Assembly (NCBI RefSeq): GCF_017982655.1 | Contig: NZ_JABXYX010000070.1 | Coordinates: 1 to 40,647 of the forward strand | Reading direction: 5' to 3' | Length of the DNA: 40,647 nucleotides | From: Brasilonema sp. CT11 | GTDB lineage: Bacteria > Cyanobacteriota > Cyanobacteriia > Cyanobacteriales > Nostocaceae | Program-made: the position numbers and the translations under genes | The notes under the pieces: model-generated | What the model was told of the DNA's origin: nothing | Databases searched by the model: none | Seen by the model: the letters and a program-made list of their open reading frames with translations, nothing else | Part shown: piece after piece, positions 24,020 through 33,246 of the stretch | Layout of the letters: each line of letters opens with the position of its first letter | Position numbering within the stretch: the stretch's first letter is position 1

Positions 24020-24391
24020 CTAATCATCAAGTGATTTACTCGGTACTTCAATTGCTGTCACATCAATTGTGCCTTCTGGAGTTAAGCGCTGAAAATGTCC
24101 CTGTTGCACCATCAACTGTTCCCCACAATTAGGACACTGCAACTGAGACTGTTTTAAACCCGTAAATTGGTATCTACAAACGGGACATTGATCGGTTACC
24201 AAGTTGTATTGCAGCCAGAAGCGAAACCCAAAAAAAATGAGAATGGGTGCCAACAACAATAGCCCAACAATAATCACCAAGGAGTTAACCAACCAGCCCA
24301 AGCCTAATGACGCCAGCAACCATGTAATTGCTAGCAAGGTGAGCCAAGGGCGTAAATTAGACAGATTAAGCTGAAACGTTTTAAGGCTCAT
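24020..24391 (-). CDS. Two-helix membrane protein with zinc ribbon
   Basis: A 123-residue protein. Two hydrophobic segments (about 16-34, LTLLAITWLLASLGLGWLV; and about 36-58, SLVIIVGLLLLAPILIFFG) are followed by a cytosolic CPVC-x14-CPNC zinc ribbon, where Cys pairs bind one metal ion. The short acidic tail ends VPSKSLDD. It is conserved in cyanobacteria by my recollection, without known function. Confidence 0.75.
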   Translation of the reverse strand: MSLKTFQLNLSNLRPWLTLLAITWLLASLGLGWLVNSLVIIVGLLLLAPILIFFGFRFWLQYNLVTDQCPVCRYQFTGLKQSQLQCPNCGEQLMVQQGHFQRLTPEGTIDVTAIEVPSKSLDD

Positions 24392-24574
24392 TTTTTAAAT
24401 GTCTCTTGCTCTCCCTCTAGGATAGCGATTTTATTAACACAGTCCTAGTCATGCTCTGCATACAGTAACAAGCACAACGTCGGTATAAACTCCATTAAAG
24501 CTAAAAAGTCAATAGTGACTCATTAATTCTTAATATAAATGAGTCACAAAACTCAACAAAGATGCAATGCGTGA

Positions 24575-25753
24575 CTATGAACTCTTAACGCCAGACTTAA
24601 GCTGCTCTTGCAAGCGCAGCGCAAAAGTATCGATACCAAATAGAGCGATCGCCTGTTCTCGCAACCATCGCCCATCACAACGTTGGTCATCTCCTTTGAG
24701 TATTTCTATACAAGCTTGTGCCACTGCATTTGGATCGCGGTGTGGAACGCGCCACCCCAGTTTACCATTCTGTAGTGGTTCAGCTGACCCATCTGCATCA
24801 CCAGACAACACGGGGATACCACAAGCCATCGCTTCTAAATAGACAATGCCAAAACCTTCAGCAGAAGGCATTACGTAAGCATCAGCAAGACAGTAGTGTT
24901 CTACTAATTCTTCTGTGGGAACGAACCCAGCAAAGACAACGCGATCGCCAACGCCTAAATCTTGAGCAAGTTTGGCTAATCGAGGTTGATCATCGCCACG
25001 ACCAATAACCAAATATTTTACCTCAGGGAAAACCTCAGCTATTTGTGGTAACGCTTGAATTGTGACATCTACACCTTTATAAATATCACCAGACCACAGT
25101 CGCGTCACGGTCATCAGTACTTTTGCTCCTGTCAAATCATAGCGTTCTAACAACGCTGTCGATTTTGTTCCTGGAGTAAAGTTATTATCATTCACAGCAC
25201 AAGGTAATAGTTTGACTTTGTTACGATCAAGATTATTGACAGCACAGGCGATTTGACGAGTGTAACGACTGACTGTCCAAATTTGTGCTGCTTTTTGCAA
25301 ACTAGATTTCGTAAGGGTTGGTAACGCCTGCCAAACTTCTTTACCATGAGTCATAACTGTGTAAGGTATTCCCAAAGGTTGACACAACAAACCAACTAAG
25401 GGGGCAAGGTTTACATGACCACAGAAAACGTGACTTGGTCGCTGACGCAACAGATGGGAAAGTAATGCTAGAGTGATTCTGACTCGTCCCAGTTGAGGGG
25501 ACTGGGATTTGAAGTAATGAAATTTTAAACGTTCTGACTCAAAAGGATTTGAGCAATTCTGACTATCTCTGAGTAAAAATACCTCTGCATAGAAAGGTTC
25601 GTCAAGTGCTAGGTAGGCTCGAAAAATATCCTTTACATATGATTGAATTCCGCCTTCTCCCTCAAAAACTTCTAGGAACACGAAGACTTGATTTACTTTA
25701 GTGTTGGAATTTTGACTGAAATCTATACGTTTTTGTGTGAGAATTTTATCCAT
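24575..25753 (-). CDS. Family 4 glycosyltransferase
   Basis: A 392-residue GT-B enzyme. The N-terminal domain has GGIQSYVKDIFRAYLAL, typical of the acceptor-side loop, and the C-terminal domain has the GT4 donor site (VTRLWSGDIYKGVDVTIQAL, VIGRGDDQPRLAKLAQ, PSAEGFGIVYLEAMACGIPV) with the EGFGIVYLE EX7E motif. It transfers a sugar from a nucleotide donor; acceptor and product cannot be told, but polysaccharide or glycolipid synthesis is likely. Monocistronic by its spacing. The start at 25753 keeps the GT-B N-terminus whole. Confidence 0.88.
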   Translation of the reverse strand: MDKILTQKRIDFSQNSNTKVNQVFVFLEVFEGEGGIQSYVKDIFRAYLALDEPFYAEVFLLRDSQNCSNPFESERLKFHYFKSQSPQLGRVRITLALLSHLLRQRPSHVFCGHVNLAPLVGLLCQPLGIPYTVMTHGKEVWQALPTLTKSSLQKAAQIWTVSRYTRQIACAVNNLDRNKVKLLPCAVNDNNFTPGTKSTALLERYDLTGAKVLMTVTRLWSGDIYKGVDVTIQALPQIAEVFPEVKYLVIGRGDDQPRLAKLAQDLGVGDRVVFAGFVPTEELVEHYCLADAYVMPSAEGFGIVYLEAMACGIPVLSGDADGSAEPLQNGKLGWRVPHRDPNAVAQACIEILKGDDQRCDGRWLREQAIALFGIDTFALRLQEQLKSGVKSS

Positions 25754-25822
25754 AATTGACTACTTTGCTTCGAGATTAGCATTCTCAAACTACTATTTTG
25801 TAGTCAATTTCATTGAAAACTC

Positions 25823-26266
25823 TTACGGCTGCCCCTGTAAACCATACTTGACGATGAGTAAGCAATTTCTCCCATCTGCACCACGTTCATAGACAACGTG
25901 GTCAGCTAAACGCCGCAGAAGAAACCATCCATATCCTCCTACTTGAAGTGTACCTGGCTGTGGTTCTTCAAGCGCATCAGGATTGAAAGGTTTTCCATAA
26001 TCCCAGATTCTCATCTCCAACCGATCCATCCATAAAGAAACATCAATTTCTATGGCTGTTTCCGGAGGTAAAGCATGATGAGCGTGACGTACGGCGTTGG
26101 TAAAGCCTTCTGCTAATGCTAGGTTGAGGCGATAGAGTTGACTTTCTGACCAACCAAGTTGAAACAAGTGTTGTAGACAAAATCGTTCAAACCATTGTTG
26201 CACCTGATTTAGAAGCTTCAGTTCGCTCTTCACCGTCAGATGGTCTTGCTGCACGATGCTTAGCAT
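25823..26266 (-). CDS. Anti-sigma regulatory factor (RsbW-like HATPase)
   Basis: A 147-residue GHKL ATPase of the RsbW/SpoIIAB class, which bind and phosphorylate anti-anti-sigma or partner proteins. N box AEGFTNAVRHAH, G1 WDYGKPFNP, and a G2-like GGYGWFLLRRLAD are present. I chose the ATG at 26266, with an AAGG ribosome site 5 bases upstream, rather than a longer frame from 26374; the extra 36 residues (basic, mixed) are not typical. The partner protein is not in the window. Confidence 0.82.
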   Translation of the reverse strand: MLSIVQQDHLTVKSELKLLNQVQQWFERFCLQHLFQLGWSESQLYRLNLALAEGFTNAVRHAHHALPPETAIEIDVSLWMDRLEMRIWDYGKPFNPDALEEPQPGTLQVGGYGWFLLRRLADHVVYERGADGRNCLLIVKYGLQGQP

Positions 26267-26727
26267 TGACCTTGACTTATGATAAGTGAGTGAAAAATGT
26301 TTGTACCTTTTGTATATTACAGATTTTAGATTCTGCAATATAGTGTCCATACAAAATTTAAATCCGAAATGCAACCTGGTTAATGAAAGTTAACGCCTGT
26401 TTATTTCTCAAGAAAAGCACATCTTGTACTTTTCCAGAAACAAAGAGCTTTCAAAGAACTTTGTGTGGACACTTCCTCGTTGTCATCACCGGGGATTTTA
26501 AGAAGATTTCGCTTCATATATCCCAACTGCTTTGGTTCCCAGCACACCACATGGTGCCCAAGTAGGCTGAGTGTTATTTGCTTGTTAATTCGAGTGTTGG
26601 GTTCCTATGCTGCAATCAACAAAGTAGGTTTCCACCTTTTGAGTGATGCAATCTATTTTAGCGTATTTTTTGACAAAGCTGAAGCCTAGCGACTGGTTTA
26701 TCTAGCCAGTGCAGGCTCAGTTAAAGA
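26267..26727. other. Non-coding gap between anti-sigma factor and petD
   Basis: No gene is seen here. The left end should hold the anti-sigma factor promoter. Short open frames on the plus strand have no protein character. Confidence 0.4.
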
Positions 26728-26759
26728 AAGTTTGAGGTTCTATATAGAACCTCAAACTT
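26728..26759 (-). terminator. petB-petD terminator palindrome
   Basis: A perfect 32-bp palindrome (AAGTTTGAGGTTCTAT and its complement) 40 bases past the petD stop, followed on the minus strand by CTTTAACTG. Its place and strength fit the end of the petBD transcript. Confidence 0.65.
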
Positions 26760-26799
26760 GGTAGCTAATGCAATGCCCGTATTTATTTGGGTAACTAAT

Positions 26800-27282
26800 T
26801 TAGAACAGTCCAAAAGTAAAGGACTTATCAATTGGGAAAGTTGCACCAATTCCCAACCATAAGGTCACCAAGGTACCAAATAAGAATACCGTAGTTGCTA
26901 CTGGACGGCGGAAGGGGTTTTGGAACTTATTCACGTTCTCAATAAAGGGAACGAGTATTAGTCCTAAGGGTACGGAACCCATCGCTACCACTCCTAAGAG
27001 CTTGTTAGGAACTGAACGCAAAATCTGAAATACGGGATAGAGATACCACTCTGGTAGAATTTCCAGCGGTGTAGCGAAGGGATTCGCTGGTTCTCCACTC
27101 ATGACAGGATCTAATACAGATAAAGCCACGATACAAGCAAAAGATCCCATAATCACAATTGGGAAGACGTACAGCAGGTCATTAGGCCAAGCTGGTTCGC
27201 CGTAGTAATTGTGACCCATGCCTTTTGCTAGTTTGGCTCTTAACTTTGGATCGCTCAGATCAGGTTTTTTGTGTGTCGCCAT
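26800..27282 (-). CDS. petD: Cytochrome b6f complex subunit IV PetD
   Basis: A 160-residue protein of exact family length. It forms the Qo side of the b6f complex in the thylakoid membrane with cytochrome b6. The PEWY motif ([20 protein letters not shown]) of the quinol-oxidation site is present, with three membrane helices. It lies downstream of petB on the same strand; the 199-bp gap is usual for the cyanobacterial petBD operon. An AGGAG ribosome site is 15 bases upstream. Confidence 0.99.
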   Translation of the reverse strand: MATHKKPDLSDPKLRAKLAKGMGHNYYGEPAWPNDLLYVFPIVIMGSFACIVALSVLDPVMSGEPANPFATPLEILPEWYLYPVFQILRSVPNKLLGVVAMGSVPLGLILVPFIENVNKFQNPFRRPVATTVFLFGTLVTLWLGIGATFPIDKSFTFGLF

Positions 27283-27481
27283 TTTTTAATGTGCTCTCCT
27301 GCTGAAATTAATTTCAAGCTTTTGTCAAAACCATCATAAGTGTGGGCATTAACTTTTAGCTTAAGATGCGAGTGGGCTGCTCTTTGATTTGTTATGTTTA
27401 GTCTTTAACTTTCCATAAGTTTAGAACAAACGACTCGATCTTGAAACTAACAGTTTATGCCCGACCGTTCACAACTTGCGA

Positions 27482-28129
27482 TTACAATGGGCCGGAAATC
27501 CCTTGTTTACGAATCATCAAGAAGTGGAACAGCATGAAGACGGCAATTAGCCAAGGTAGCACAAAGGTGTGTGCGCTGTAGTAACGAGTTAGTGTCGCTT
27601 GACCAACGCTGGAGCCGCCACGTAGTAAGTCAGCCATCAGGGTACCGACCACGGGAATTGCTTCTGGTACACCACTTACAATTTTCACCGCCCAGTAGCC
27701 AACTTGGTCCCAAGGCAATGAATAGCCAGTCACACCAAAAGAAACTGTGATCACAGCTAGAATGACACCACTCACCCAAGTCAATTCGCGGGGCTTTTTA
27801 AACCCACCCGTCAGGTAAATCCGGAAAACGTGCAAAATCATCATCAGCACCATCATACTGGCAGACCAGCGGTGGATGGAACGAATGAGCCAGCCAAAGT
27901 TCACATCATTCATGATGTGCTGTACTGAGGTATACGCTTCAGCAACAGTTGGTCTGTAGTAGAATGTCATGGCAAATCCAGTCGCGAACTGGATAAGAAA
28001 GCACACAAGAGTGATTCCACCCAAGCAGTAGAAGATATTGACGTGAGGAGGGACATACTTGCTGGTGACGTCCTCAGCAAGCGCTTGAATCTCTAAGCGC
28101 TCCTCAAACCAGTCGTAAACATTAGCCAT
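27482..28129 (-). CDS. petB: Cytochrome b6 PetB
   Basis: A 215-residue cytochrome b6 of exact family length, which carries two b hemes and the c-type heme ci. Cys35 (FYCLGG) is the heme ci attachment residue. Heme b histidines lie in [20 protein letters not shown] and in [20 protein letters not shown]. Four membrane helices are visible. First gene of petBD, divergent from ctpA, a common order in cyanobacteria. Confidence 0.99.
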   Translation of the reverse strand: MANVYDWFEERLEIQALAEDVTSKYVPPHVNIFYCLGGITLVCFLIQFATGFAMTFYYRPTVAEAYTSVQHIMNDVNFGWLIRSIHRWSASMMVLMMILHVFRIYLTGGFKKPRELTWVSGVILAVITVSFGVTGYSLPWDQVGYWAVKIVSGVPEAIPVVGTLMADLLRGGSSVGQATLTRYYSAHTFVLPWLIAVFMLFHFLMIRKQGISGPL

Positions 28130-28514
28130 ACAAGCTCAGGTTCCTAAAAATCGATTCGCGGTTGATAAACTTCCCAAATTGTTTCAGCTTTGGGATTTTA
28201 GTTAAACAGGCATTTGCTCATTTATTTTTGAGCAGTCAGAATGTTAAAAGTTTAAAAAAAACTTTACACTCTGAAAAGAGGGTATGTATTGCGTTCTCTT
28301 TGGCGTCAAACACACAGTGGTGGTGGACACAATGTCGATTTTATCTTTTTGGAAGTAGAATGTGCGCTCTTTAATTTTGATCTTGACTGAACAATTAGAT
28401 GAGAGCAATGCACCACTTCTATAAAAAAAGTAACATAGTCGAGAGACAGATTTCATCAAAAAGTAAAGACGCTTAGGCAAACTCTGGCAATTTGGGTTGA
28501 AAGTGGAAGTAAAA
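28130..28514. other. Divergent promoter region, petB and ctpA
   Basis: This 385-base AT-rich gap between two divergent genes must hold both promoters. Some A/T tracts are visible, but no operator could be assigned with confidence. Confidence 0.45.
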
Positions 28515-29756
28515 ATGGGATTCATGCAGAAGAAAGTTTTTCGGGCGGGATTATCCCTGTTATTAGCATTTTGGGTAGGTTTTTGCGGTTTTTGTCAACC
28601 TGCCTTGGCTTTGAGCGACGAACAAAAGCTAGTAGCACAAGTGTGGAGAATTGTTAATCGGACATATTTGGATGAAACATTTAATCATCAAAACTGGGCG
28701 TCGGTACGGCAAGAGGCTCTGGCAAAGCCGCTCAAAGATGACCAATCTGCTTATTCAGCAATTCAAAACATGCTCCAGAGTCTTGACGACCCTTTTACCC
28801 GTTTTTTAAATCCAGAACAGTACCGCAGTCTACAAGTCAATACTTCTGGGGAACTCACAGGAGTTGGATTGCAAATCGCTCTCAATGCCGAGACGGGTTT
28901 ATTAGAGGTTGTAGCCCCCATAGCAGGTTCACCAGCAGAAAAAGCTGGAATTAGACCGCGCGATCGGATCTTAAAAATTGAGGGTATCTCCACAGAAAAA
29001 CTTACCCTTGACGAAGCTGCAGCCAAAATGCGGGGAGCGATTGGTAGTTCTGTCACTTTGTTCATGCAACGAGACAAGGAAGAATGGCAAGTTCAACTGG
29101 TGCGCGATCGCATTGCACTCAACCCAGTCGTAGCAGAATTACGCTCTTTCCCTCAAGGAAAGTCTATCGGCTATCTTCGCCTCACACAATTTAACGCCAA
29201 TGCTCCTATGGAGTTAGCACATGCCATTTCCAGTTTAGAAAAAAAAGGCGCTGATGCCTACATTCTCGATTTGCGAAATAACCCAGGCGGACTATTACAA
29301 GCTGGAGTTGAGATTGCCCGCTTGTGGTTAGAATCTGGTACCATTGTTTACACAGTGAATCGTCAAGGCACTCAGGGAAGCTTTGAAGCATTTGGCCCAG
29401 CCATGACTCGTGATCCACTAGTGGTTTTGGTCAATCAAGGAAGCGCCAGTGCTAGCGAGATTCTTGCTGGTGCGTTGCAAGATAATGGTCGTGCGACTTT
29501 AGTAGGAGAAACCACCTTTGGCAAAGGTTTAATCCAGTCCTTATTTGAATTATCCGATGGTTCTGGCTTAGCTGTCACTATTGCTAAGTATGAAACCCCC
29601 AACCACCGCGATATCAATAAACAAGGTATAAAGCCAGACAAATTGATTTCCTCTGAACCAATCACTCGCGAACAGATTGGCACAGAAGCAGACGTTCAAT
29701 ATCAAGCAGCTATAGAACTTTTGGCGAAAAACTCTGTAGTAGCAGGCGCAGCATGA
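28515..29756 (+). CDS. ctpA: Carboxyl-terminal processing protease CtpA
   Basis: A 413-residue S41A peptidase that removes the C-terminal extension of the D1 protein of photosystem II, or acts on other envelope and lumen proteins. A signal peptide (SLLLAFWVGFCGFCQPALA) leads to a PDZ domain (about 110-190, GVGLQIAL to RDRILKIEG) and the S41 catalytic domain with Ser312 (QGSASASEILAG) and Lys337 (TTFGKGLIQ), exactly 25 residues apart as in known CtpA. I used the ATG at 28515 (GGAAG ribosome site) rather than the TTG at 28497. It sits beside petBD as in many cyanobacteria. Confidence 0.95.
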   Translation: MGFMQKKVFRAGLSLLLAFWVGFCGFCQPALALSDEQKLVAQVWRIVNRTYLDETFNHQNWASVRQEALAKPLKDDQSAYSAIQNMLQSLDDPFTRFLNPEQYRSLQVNTSGELTGVGLQIALNAETGLLEVVAPIAGSPAEKAGIRPRDRILKIEGISTEKLTLDEAAAKMRGAIGSSVTLFMQRDKEEWQVQLVRDRIALNPVVAELRSFPQGKSIGYLRLTQFNANAPMELAHAISSLEKKGADAYILDLRNNPGGLLQAGVEIARLWLESGTIVYTVNRQGTQGSFEAFGPAMTRDPLVVLVNQGSASASEILAGALQDNGRATLVGETTFGKGLIQSLFELSDGSGLAVTIAKYETPNHRDINKQGIKPDKLISSEPITREQIGTEADVQYQAAIELLAKNSVVAGAA

Positions 29757-29759
29757 GAA

Positions 29760-29890
29760 GAGGATAGGGAGAGTGAGAGAGTGAGAGAGCGAGGGAGTGA
29801 GGGAGTCAGAGACTTCTAATTTGGAATTTCAAATTTTGAATTGATTTCCTCTCTCGTTCCCTCACGCGAAAGGCACTAGCTCTCACTCTC
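29760..29890. repeat. Purine-rich tandem repeat and convergent gap
   Basis: Between the convergent ctpA and MBL-fold genes is a run of GAGAGAGT/GAGGGAGT units (29768-29812) and, further on, a C/T-rich partner (TCTCTCGTTCCCTCACGC, then TCTCACTCTC), so the two can pair as a long imperfect hairpin. It may end both transcripts. Confidence 0.5.
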
Positions 29891-29900
29891 TTGTTATCTT

Positions 29901-30638
29901 TCACAGCAAAGGTTGTGCTTGTTTTAACACTGTTAAATCAACAGAAGCCAGACGCGTATAAGCATGATCGATAACGCGCTTTCCCCGGAGAAAGCCTGTG
30001 TTAGCGCCAGGGCAAATGTATTGTAGTGTTTCTGGCGTGAACCGATCTAATAGTAACTTGACACTTTTGATTTGTCGGAACCAGTGAAAAGTTTTAGCCC
30101 TTCGTAGGGGTACAGGTTCACCTTGCTGGTTGGGGAGGATATGACGTCCGGTAAATAGTACGCCTCCTCGCTCTTGGTAGTATAGACTTGATGAGCCAGG
30201 AGAATGACCAGGTGTCCAAATTAATTGCGCTGTTGAATTTAAGGTAAAATCTATATTAAAGGTAGTTACATCTACTCCGGGTAATAAGTAAGCTTCTTGC
30301 TCCTGAATCAAAACTTCACAACTGAAAGTTTTTTTAATTTCTGCTGTTTTGCCAATAGCGCCTCGATGAGTCAGAAATAGGTGGCGCACGCCTCCATGCG
30401 ATCGCAAAAAATCTTGATGAATTTGATCCCAAGCTGGACAATCTATGAGAATATTGCCTTCGTTTCTTACAATAAAATAAGCAGTCCCCCCTAATGTGTC
30501 TCTGTTTGGTGGAAATGCAAAAATTGTACTTAGCGCCAAATCCGAGCGGGGGTTTTCACAAATCAGGACTTCGTTAGAGAAGACCGCTCGTGGTAGCTTT
30601 GCCGTATAATTATTGGACTCTTGAGGCAAGGAACACAT
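29901..30638 (-). CDS. MBL-fold protein lacking most metal ligands
   Basis: A 245-residue metallo-beta-lactamase-fold protein. The fold marks are present (GTAYFIVRNEGNILIDCPAW, then HLFLTHRGAIGK, then WTPGHSPGSSSLYY, then GGVLFTGRHILPN). The ligands are mostly gone: the THxHxDH motif is THRGAIG, the Asp of LFTGD is Arg (LFTGRH), and the last His motif is CPGAN. Only the PGH His remains clear. It may be a binding or structural protein rather than a hydrolase. Homologues with this decay are known among cyanobacterial and plastid proteins by my recollection. Convergent with ctpA, divergent from the site-2 protease gene. Confidence 0.75.
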   Translation of the reverse strand: MCSLPQESNNYTAKLPRAVFSNEVLICENPRSDLALSTIFAFPPNRDTLGGTAYFIVRNEGNILIDCPAWDQIHQDFLRSHGGVRHLFLTHRGAIGKTAEIKKTFSCEVLIQEQEAYLLPGVDVTTFNIDFTLNSTAQLIWTPGHSPGSSSLYYQERGGVLFTGRHILPNQQGEPVPLRRAKTFHWFRQIKSVKLLLDRFTPETLQYICPGANTGFLRGKRVIDHAYTRLASVDLTVLKQAQPLL

Positions 30639-30832
30639 GAGAAAAACTGTTAGATGAGGAGTTGTCGAAAATCAGGTGACAGTGTTGGACAATTGAAGTA
30701 GAAACGCAAAATTTCCCAGGACTGTTGACTGTTGTCAGAAAAATTGAATTTTGGGGGCATATGCTTGTGGTTGGGGCTGCAAAGCGCTTGACGACAAGCA
30801 AAATTTAACATATTAAAACAACTGAAAGTCAC

Positions 30833-32311
30833 ATGAATTTTTGGTTTCTTCTTCTACTGGCACTAATCACTTATTTGATGGTGCAGCGCAGTGTTGCTCA
30901 AATCACCAGAACGCCTGTGTGGCTGCTGTGGCTAGTACTCATGATACCAGCACTGCTATGGACAACTTGGACAATGGTATACGGGGCAAAACAACCTCCG
31001 CCAAGAGCGTTGATGATTTGGCCTTTAATTGTCTGTCCTCTGTTATACTGGGTATTGTTTCAGTGGGGGCGTCGCTCGCTAAAGGGAACTCATACTGAAC
31101 CACAAAAAGTACCACAATCACAACCGGATATACATAATATCGCAGAACCAGCACCAGTGCGTCCCATTGAGCCAACAGAAGAAACCCAGCTAAGAAATTG
31201 TTTTCCCTGGTCTGTATACTACATTCAAAACATTGAGTATCGACCCCAGGCAATCATCTGTCGAGGTCAATTGAGGACGGCACCAGGCAACGCCTACGAG
31301 CGGATTAAGGCAAATGTTGAGAAAGAATTTGGCGATCGCTTTTTAATTATTTTTCAAGAAGGTTTTACTAATAAACCTTTCTTCGTGCTTGTTCCTAATC
31401 CTCAATTTGCAAAACCTAACAGTCGCGGTCAACAAAAGATAACACGACCAGGATTAGCGCTCATACTCCTAGCACTGACATTGGTAACGACTACCTTGGT
31501 GGGTGTGCGATTTGCTGGTGTCAATTCTACAATGGTTGCATCCAACCCAGCCGAACTTCTCAAGGGATTGCCTTATGCCTTAGCCTTGATAACGATTCTG
31601 GGTACGCACGAACTTTGTCACTATTTAACGGCACGATACTACAAAATTCGTTCAACCCTGCCTTACTTTATCCCAATGCCTTACTTTTTGGGAACCTTCG
31701 GTGCATTTATTCAAATGCGTAGTCCAATTCCCAACCGCAAAGCTTTATTCGACGTCAGTATCGCCGGACCCCTTGCTGGCTTTATCATGACCTTACCACT
31801 TCTGGTATGGGGTTTGGCTCATTCCGACATAGTTCCCCAGCCAGAAAAAACAGGATTGCTCAACACAAATGCGCTCAATCCCCAATATTCAATTTTACTG
31901 GCGCTACTTTCAAAGCTAGCTCTGGGAAGTCAGCTAACATCAAACTCAGCTATTCATATGCATCCAGTCGCAGTCGCTGGTTTTCTCGGACTAATTGTAA
32001 CAGCACTGAATTTAATGCCAGTAGGACAACTAGATGGAGGTCACATAGTCCATGCGATGTTTGGACAAAGAACAGCAGTTGTTATTGGTCAAATTTCTCG
32101 CTTGTTACTGCTGCTACTTTCTTTGATACAACCAGAATTTTTTCCGTGGGCACTTATCTTATTGTTCTTACCATTGATTGATGAACCTGCTTTAAATGAT
32201 GTAACAGAACTTGATAATAAGCGTGATATAGCGGGATTGCTAGCAATGGCTTTGTTAGTCATCATTGTTTTACCGCTGCCGCAAGTACTTGCTAGCTTAT
32301 TACATATTTAA
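30833..32311 (+). CDS. Site-2 protease family membrane metalloprotease (EGY-like)
   Basis: A 492-residue protein of the S2P/M50 family, resembling plant EGY1 and cyanobacterial slr1821-type proteases. The zinc motif HELCH is at 259-263 (GTHELCHYLTARYYKIRS), and the second site LMPVGQLDGGH supplies the third ligand. The GxFGAFIQMRSP-like part is also typical. Two N-terminal helices come first, then a soluble domain of about 130 residues, then at least five helices. Such proteases cut membrane-embedded substrates, often anti-sigma factors; the target here is unknown. The ATG start follows directly the divergent promoter gap of 194 bp. Confidence 0.9.
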   Translation: MNFWFLLLLALITYLMVQRSVAQITRTPVWLLWLVLMIPALLWTTWTMVYGAKQPPPRALMIWPLIVCPLLYWVLFQWGRRSLKGTHTEPQKVPQSQPDIHNIAEPAPVRPIEPTEETQLRNCFPWSVYYIQNIEYRPQAIICRGQLRTAPGNAYERIKANVEKEFGDRFLIIFQEGFTNKPFFVLVPNPQFAKPNSRGQQKITRPGLALILLALTLVTTTLVGVRFAGVNSTMVASNPAELLKGLPYALALITILGTHELCHYLTARYYKIRSTLPYFIPMPYFLGTFGAFIQMRSPIPNRKALFDVSIAGPLAGFIMTLPLLVWGLAHSDIVPQPEKTGLLNTNALNPQYSILLALLSKLALGSQLTSNSAIHMHPVAVAGFLGLIVTALNLMPVGQLDGGHIVHAMFGQRTAVVIGQISRLLLLLLSLIQPEFFPWALILLFLPLIDEPALNDVTELDNKRDIAGLLAMALLVIIVLPLPQVLASLLHI

Positions 32312-32393
32312 CAACCGATTGCGGAGCAAACCTGGAGGATTGTCGAGTTTCAAAAGCTACTCAAACAGCGTAAAGAAATAGCAGTCCTCACCA

Positions 32394-33068
32394 CTAGTTA
32401 CTTTTAATCCAATCTCGAACAGTACGAATCACAGTATTTTCGTTTTGAGTTTGGCGCTGTTGCAAAAATTGATTGAGCGCTTGTGCAGATACTTTGGTAA
32501 AGGCAAGGCTAAATTCGGACTCAACATAGTCCCGATGAGACGCATTTGTTTGCAGGTGATAAATTTTCAATCCGTGTTTTTTGGTATAGCACCAGACTTC
32601 AGGAATCCCTAGGGCAAGGTATACCCCCATTCTGTGGGTAGAAGGACTCGTGATATCCACAACAATAACCAAATCGGGCGGCAAATCTTTAGGAATGTCA
32701 GGATCGAGTCCTTGGAGTTGATTGGCGTTCTGAATATAGAAACAAGTATCCGGTTCTGCACCAATATCGCGATCCTCCCTATCTAAGGTTGTTGATCCCA
32801 AATCAATAACATTTAATTCCAATTCCTCTGTCAGAGTTGTGACAATTCTTGCCAACAGGCGATTAATGATTTCGTGGAGTTTGGATGGCATCTTAATTTG
32901 AAGGATTCCCTGATCATAGGTCAGACGAGCCGCGCGGTGGTCACCCATATCAGCCAATAGGGCTTTGTAAGTTTGCCAACTCACATTGGGAAGCACAATA
33001 TTCTGGGTGACTTTGCCTTGAAAGTCTTCTAGTTCAAGCTCACTCACTTGTGTGGAAATCATCACCAT
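32394..33068 (-). CDS. Uma2 family (DUF820) nuclease-fold protein
   Basis: A 224-residue PD-(D/E)XK-fold protein of a family with dozens of paralogues in filamentous cyanobacteria. Typical stretches are YKALLADMGDHRAARLTYDQ, EPDTCFYIQNA, PPDLVIVVDITSPS and GIPEVWCYTKK. The catalytic D/E-x-K is likely D136 of DLVIVVDITS with neighbours. Function in the cell is unproven; links to mobile elements have been proposed. It stands alone between two minus-strand units. Confidence 0.88.
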   Translation of the reverse strand: MVMISTQVSELELEDFQGKVTQNIVLPNVSWQTYKALLADMGDHRAARLTYDQGILQIKMPSKLHEIINRLLARIVTTLTEELELNVIDLGSTTLDREDRDIGAEPDTCFYIQNANQLQGLDPDIPKDLPPDLVIVVDITSPSTHRMGVYLALGIPEVWCYTKKHGLKIYHLQTNASHRDYVESEFSLAFTKVSAQALNQFLQQRQTQNENTVIRTVRDWIKSN

Positions 33069-33246
33069 ATGTGCTGTCTCCGTAGTTAAGACTATATTAC
33101 CAGAGCGTTTTTCTCTTGGGTGCTTTATCTATTATCCACGGTTCAAAAGTGCATCAGGAATGTCAAAAATACTGCTACTAGCTTGCCAAACAGGGGAATT
33201 CCCATACTCGTAGTAGCAGTACTTTTGCATGCATTGTAATTCTTTG

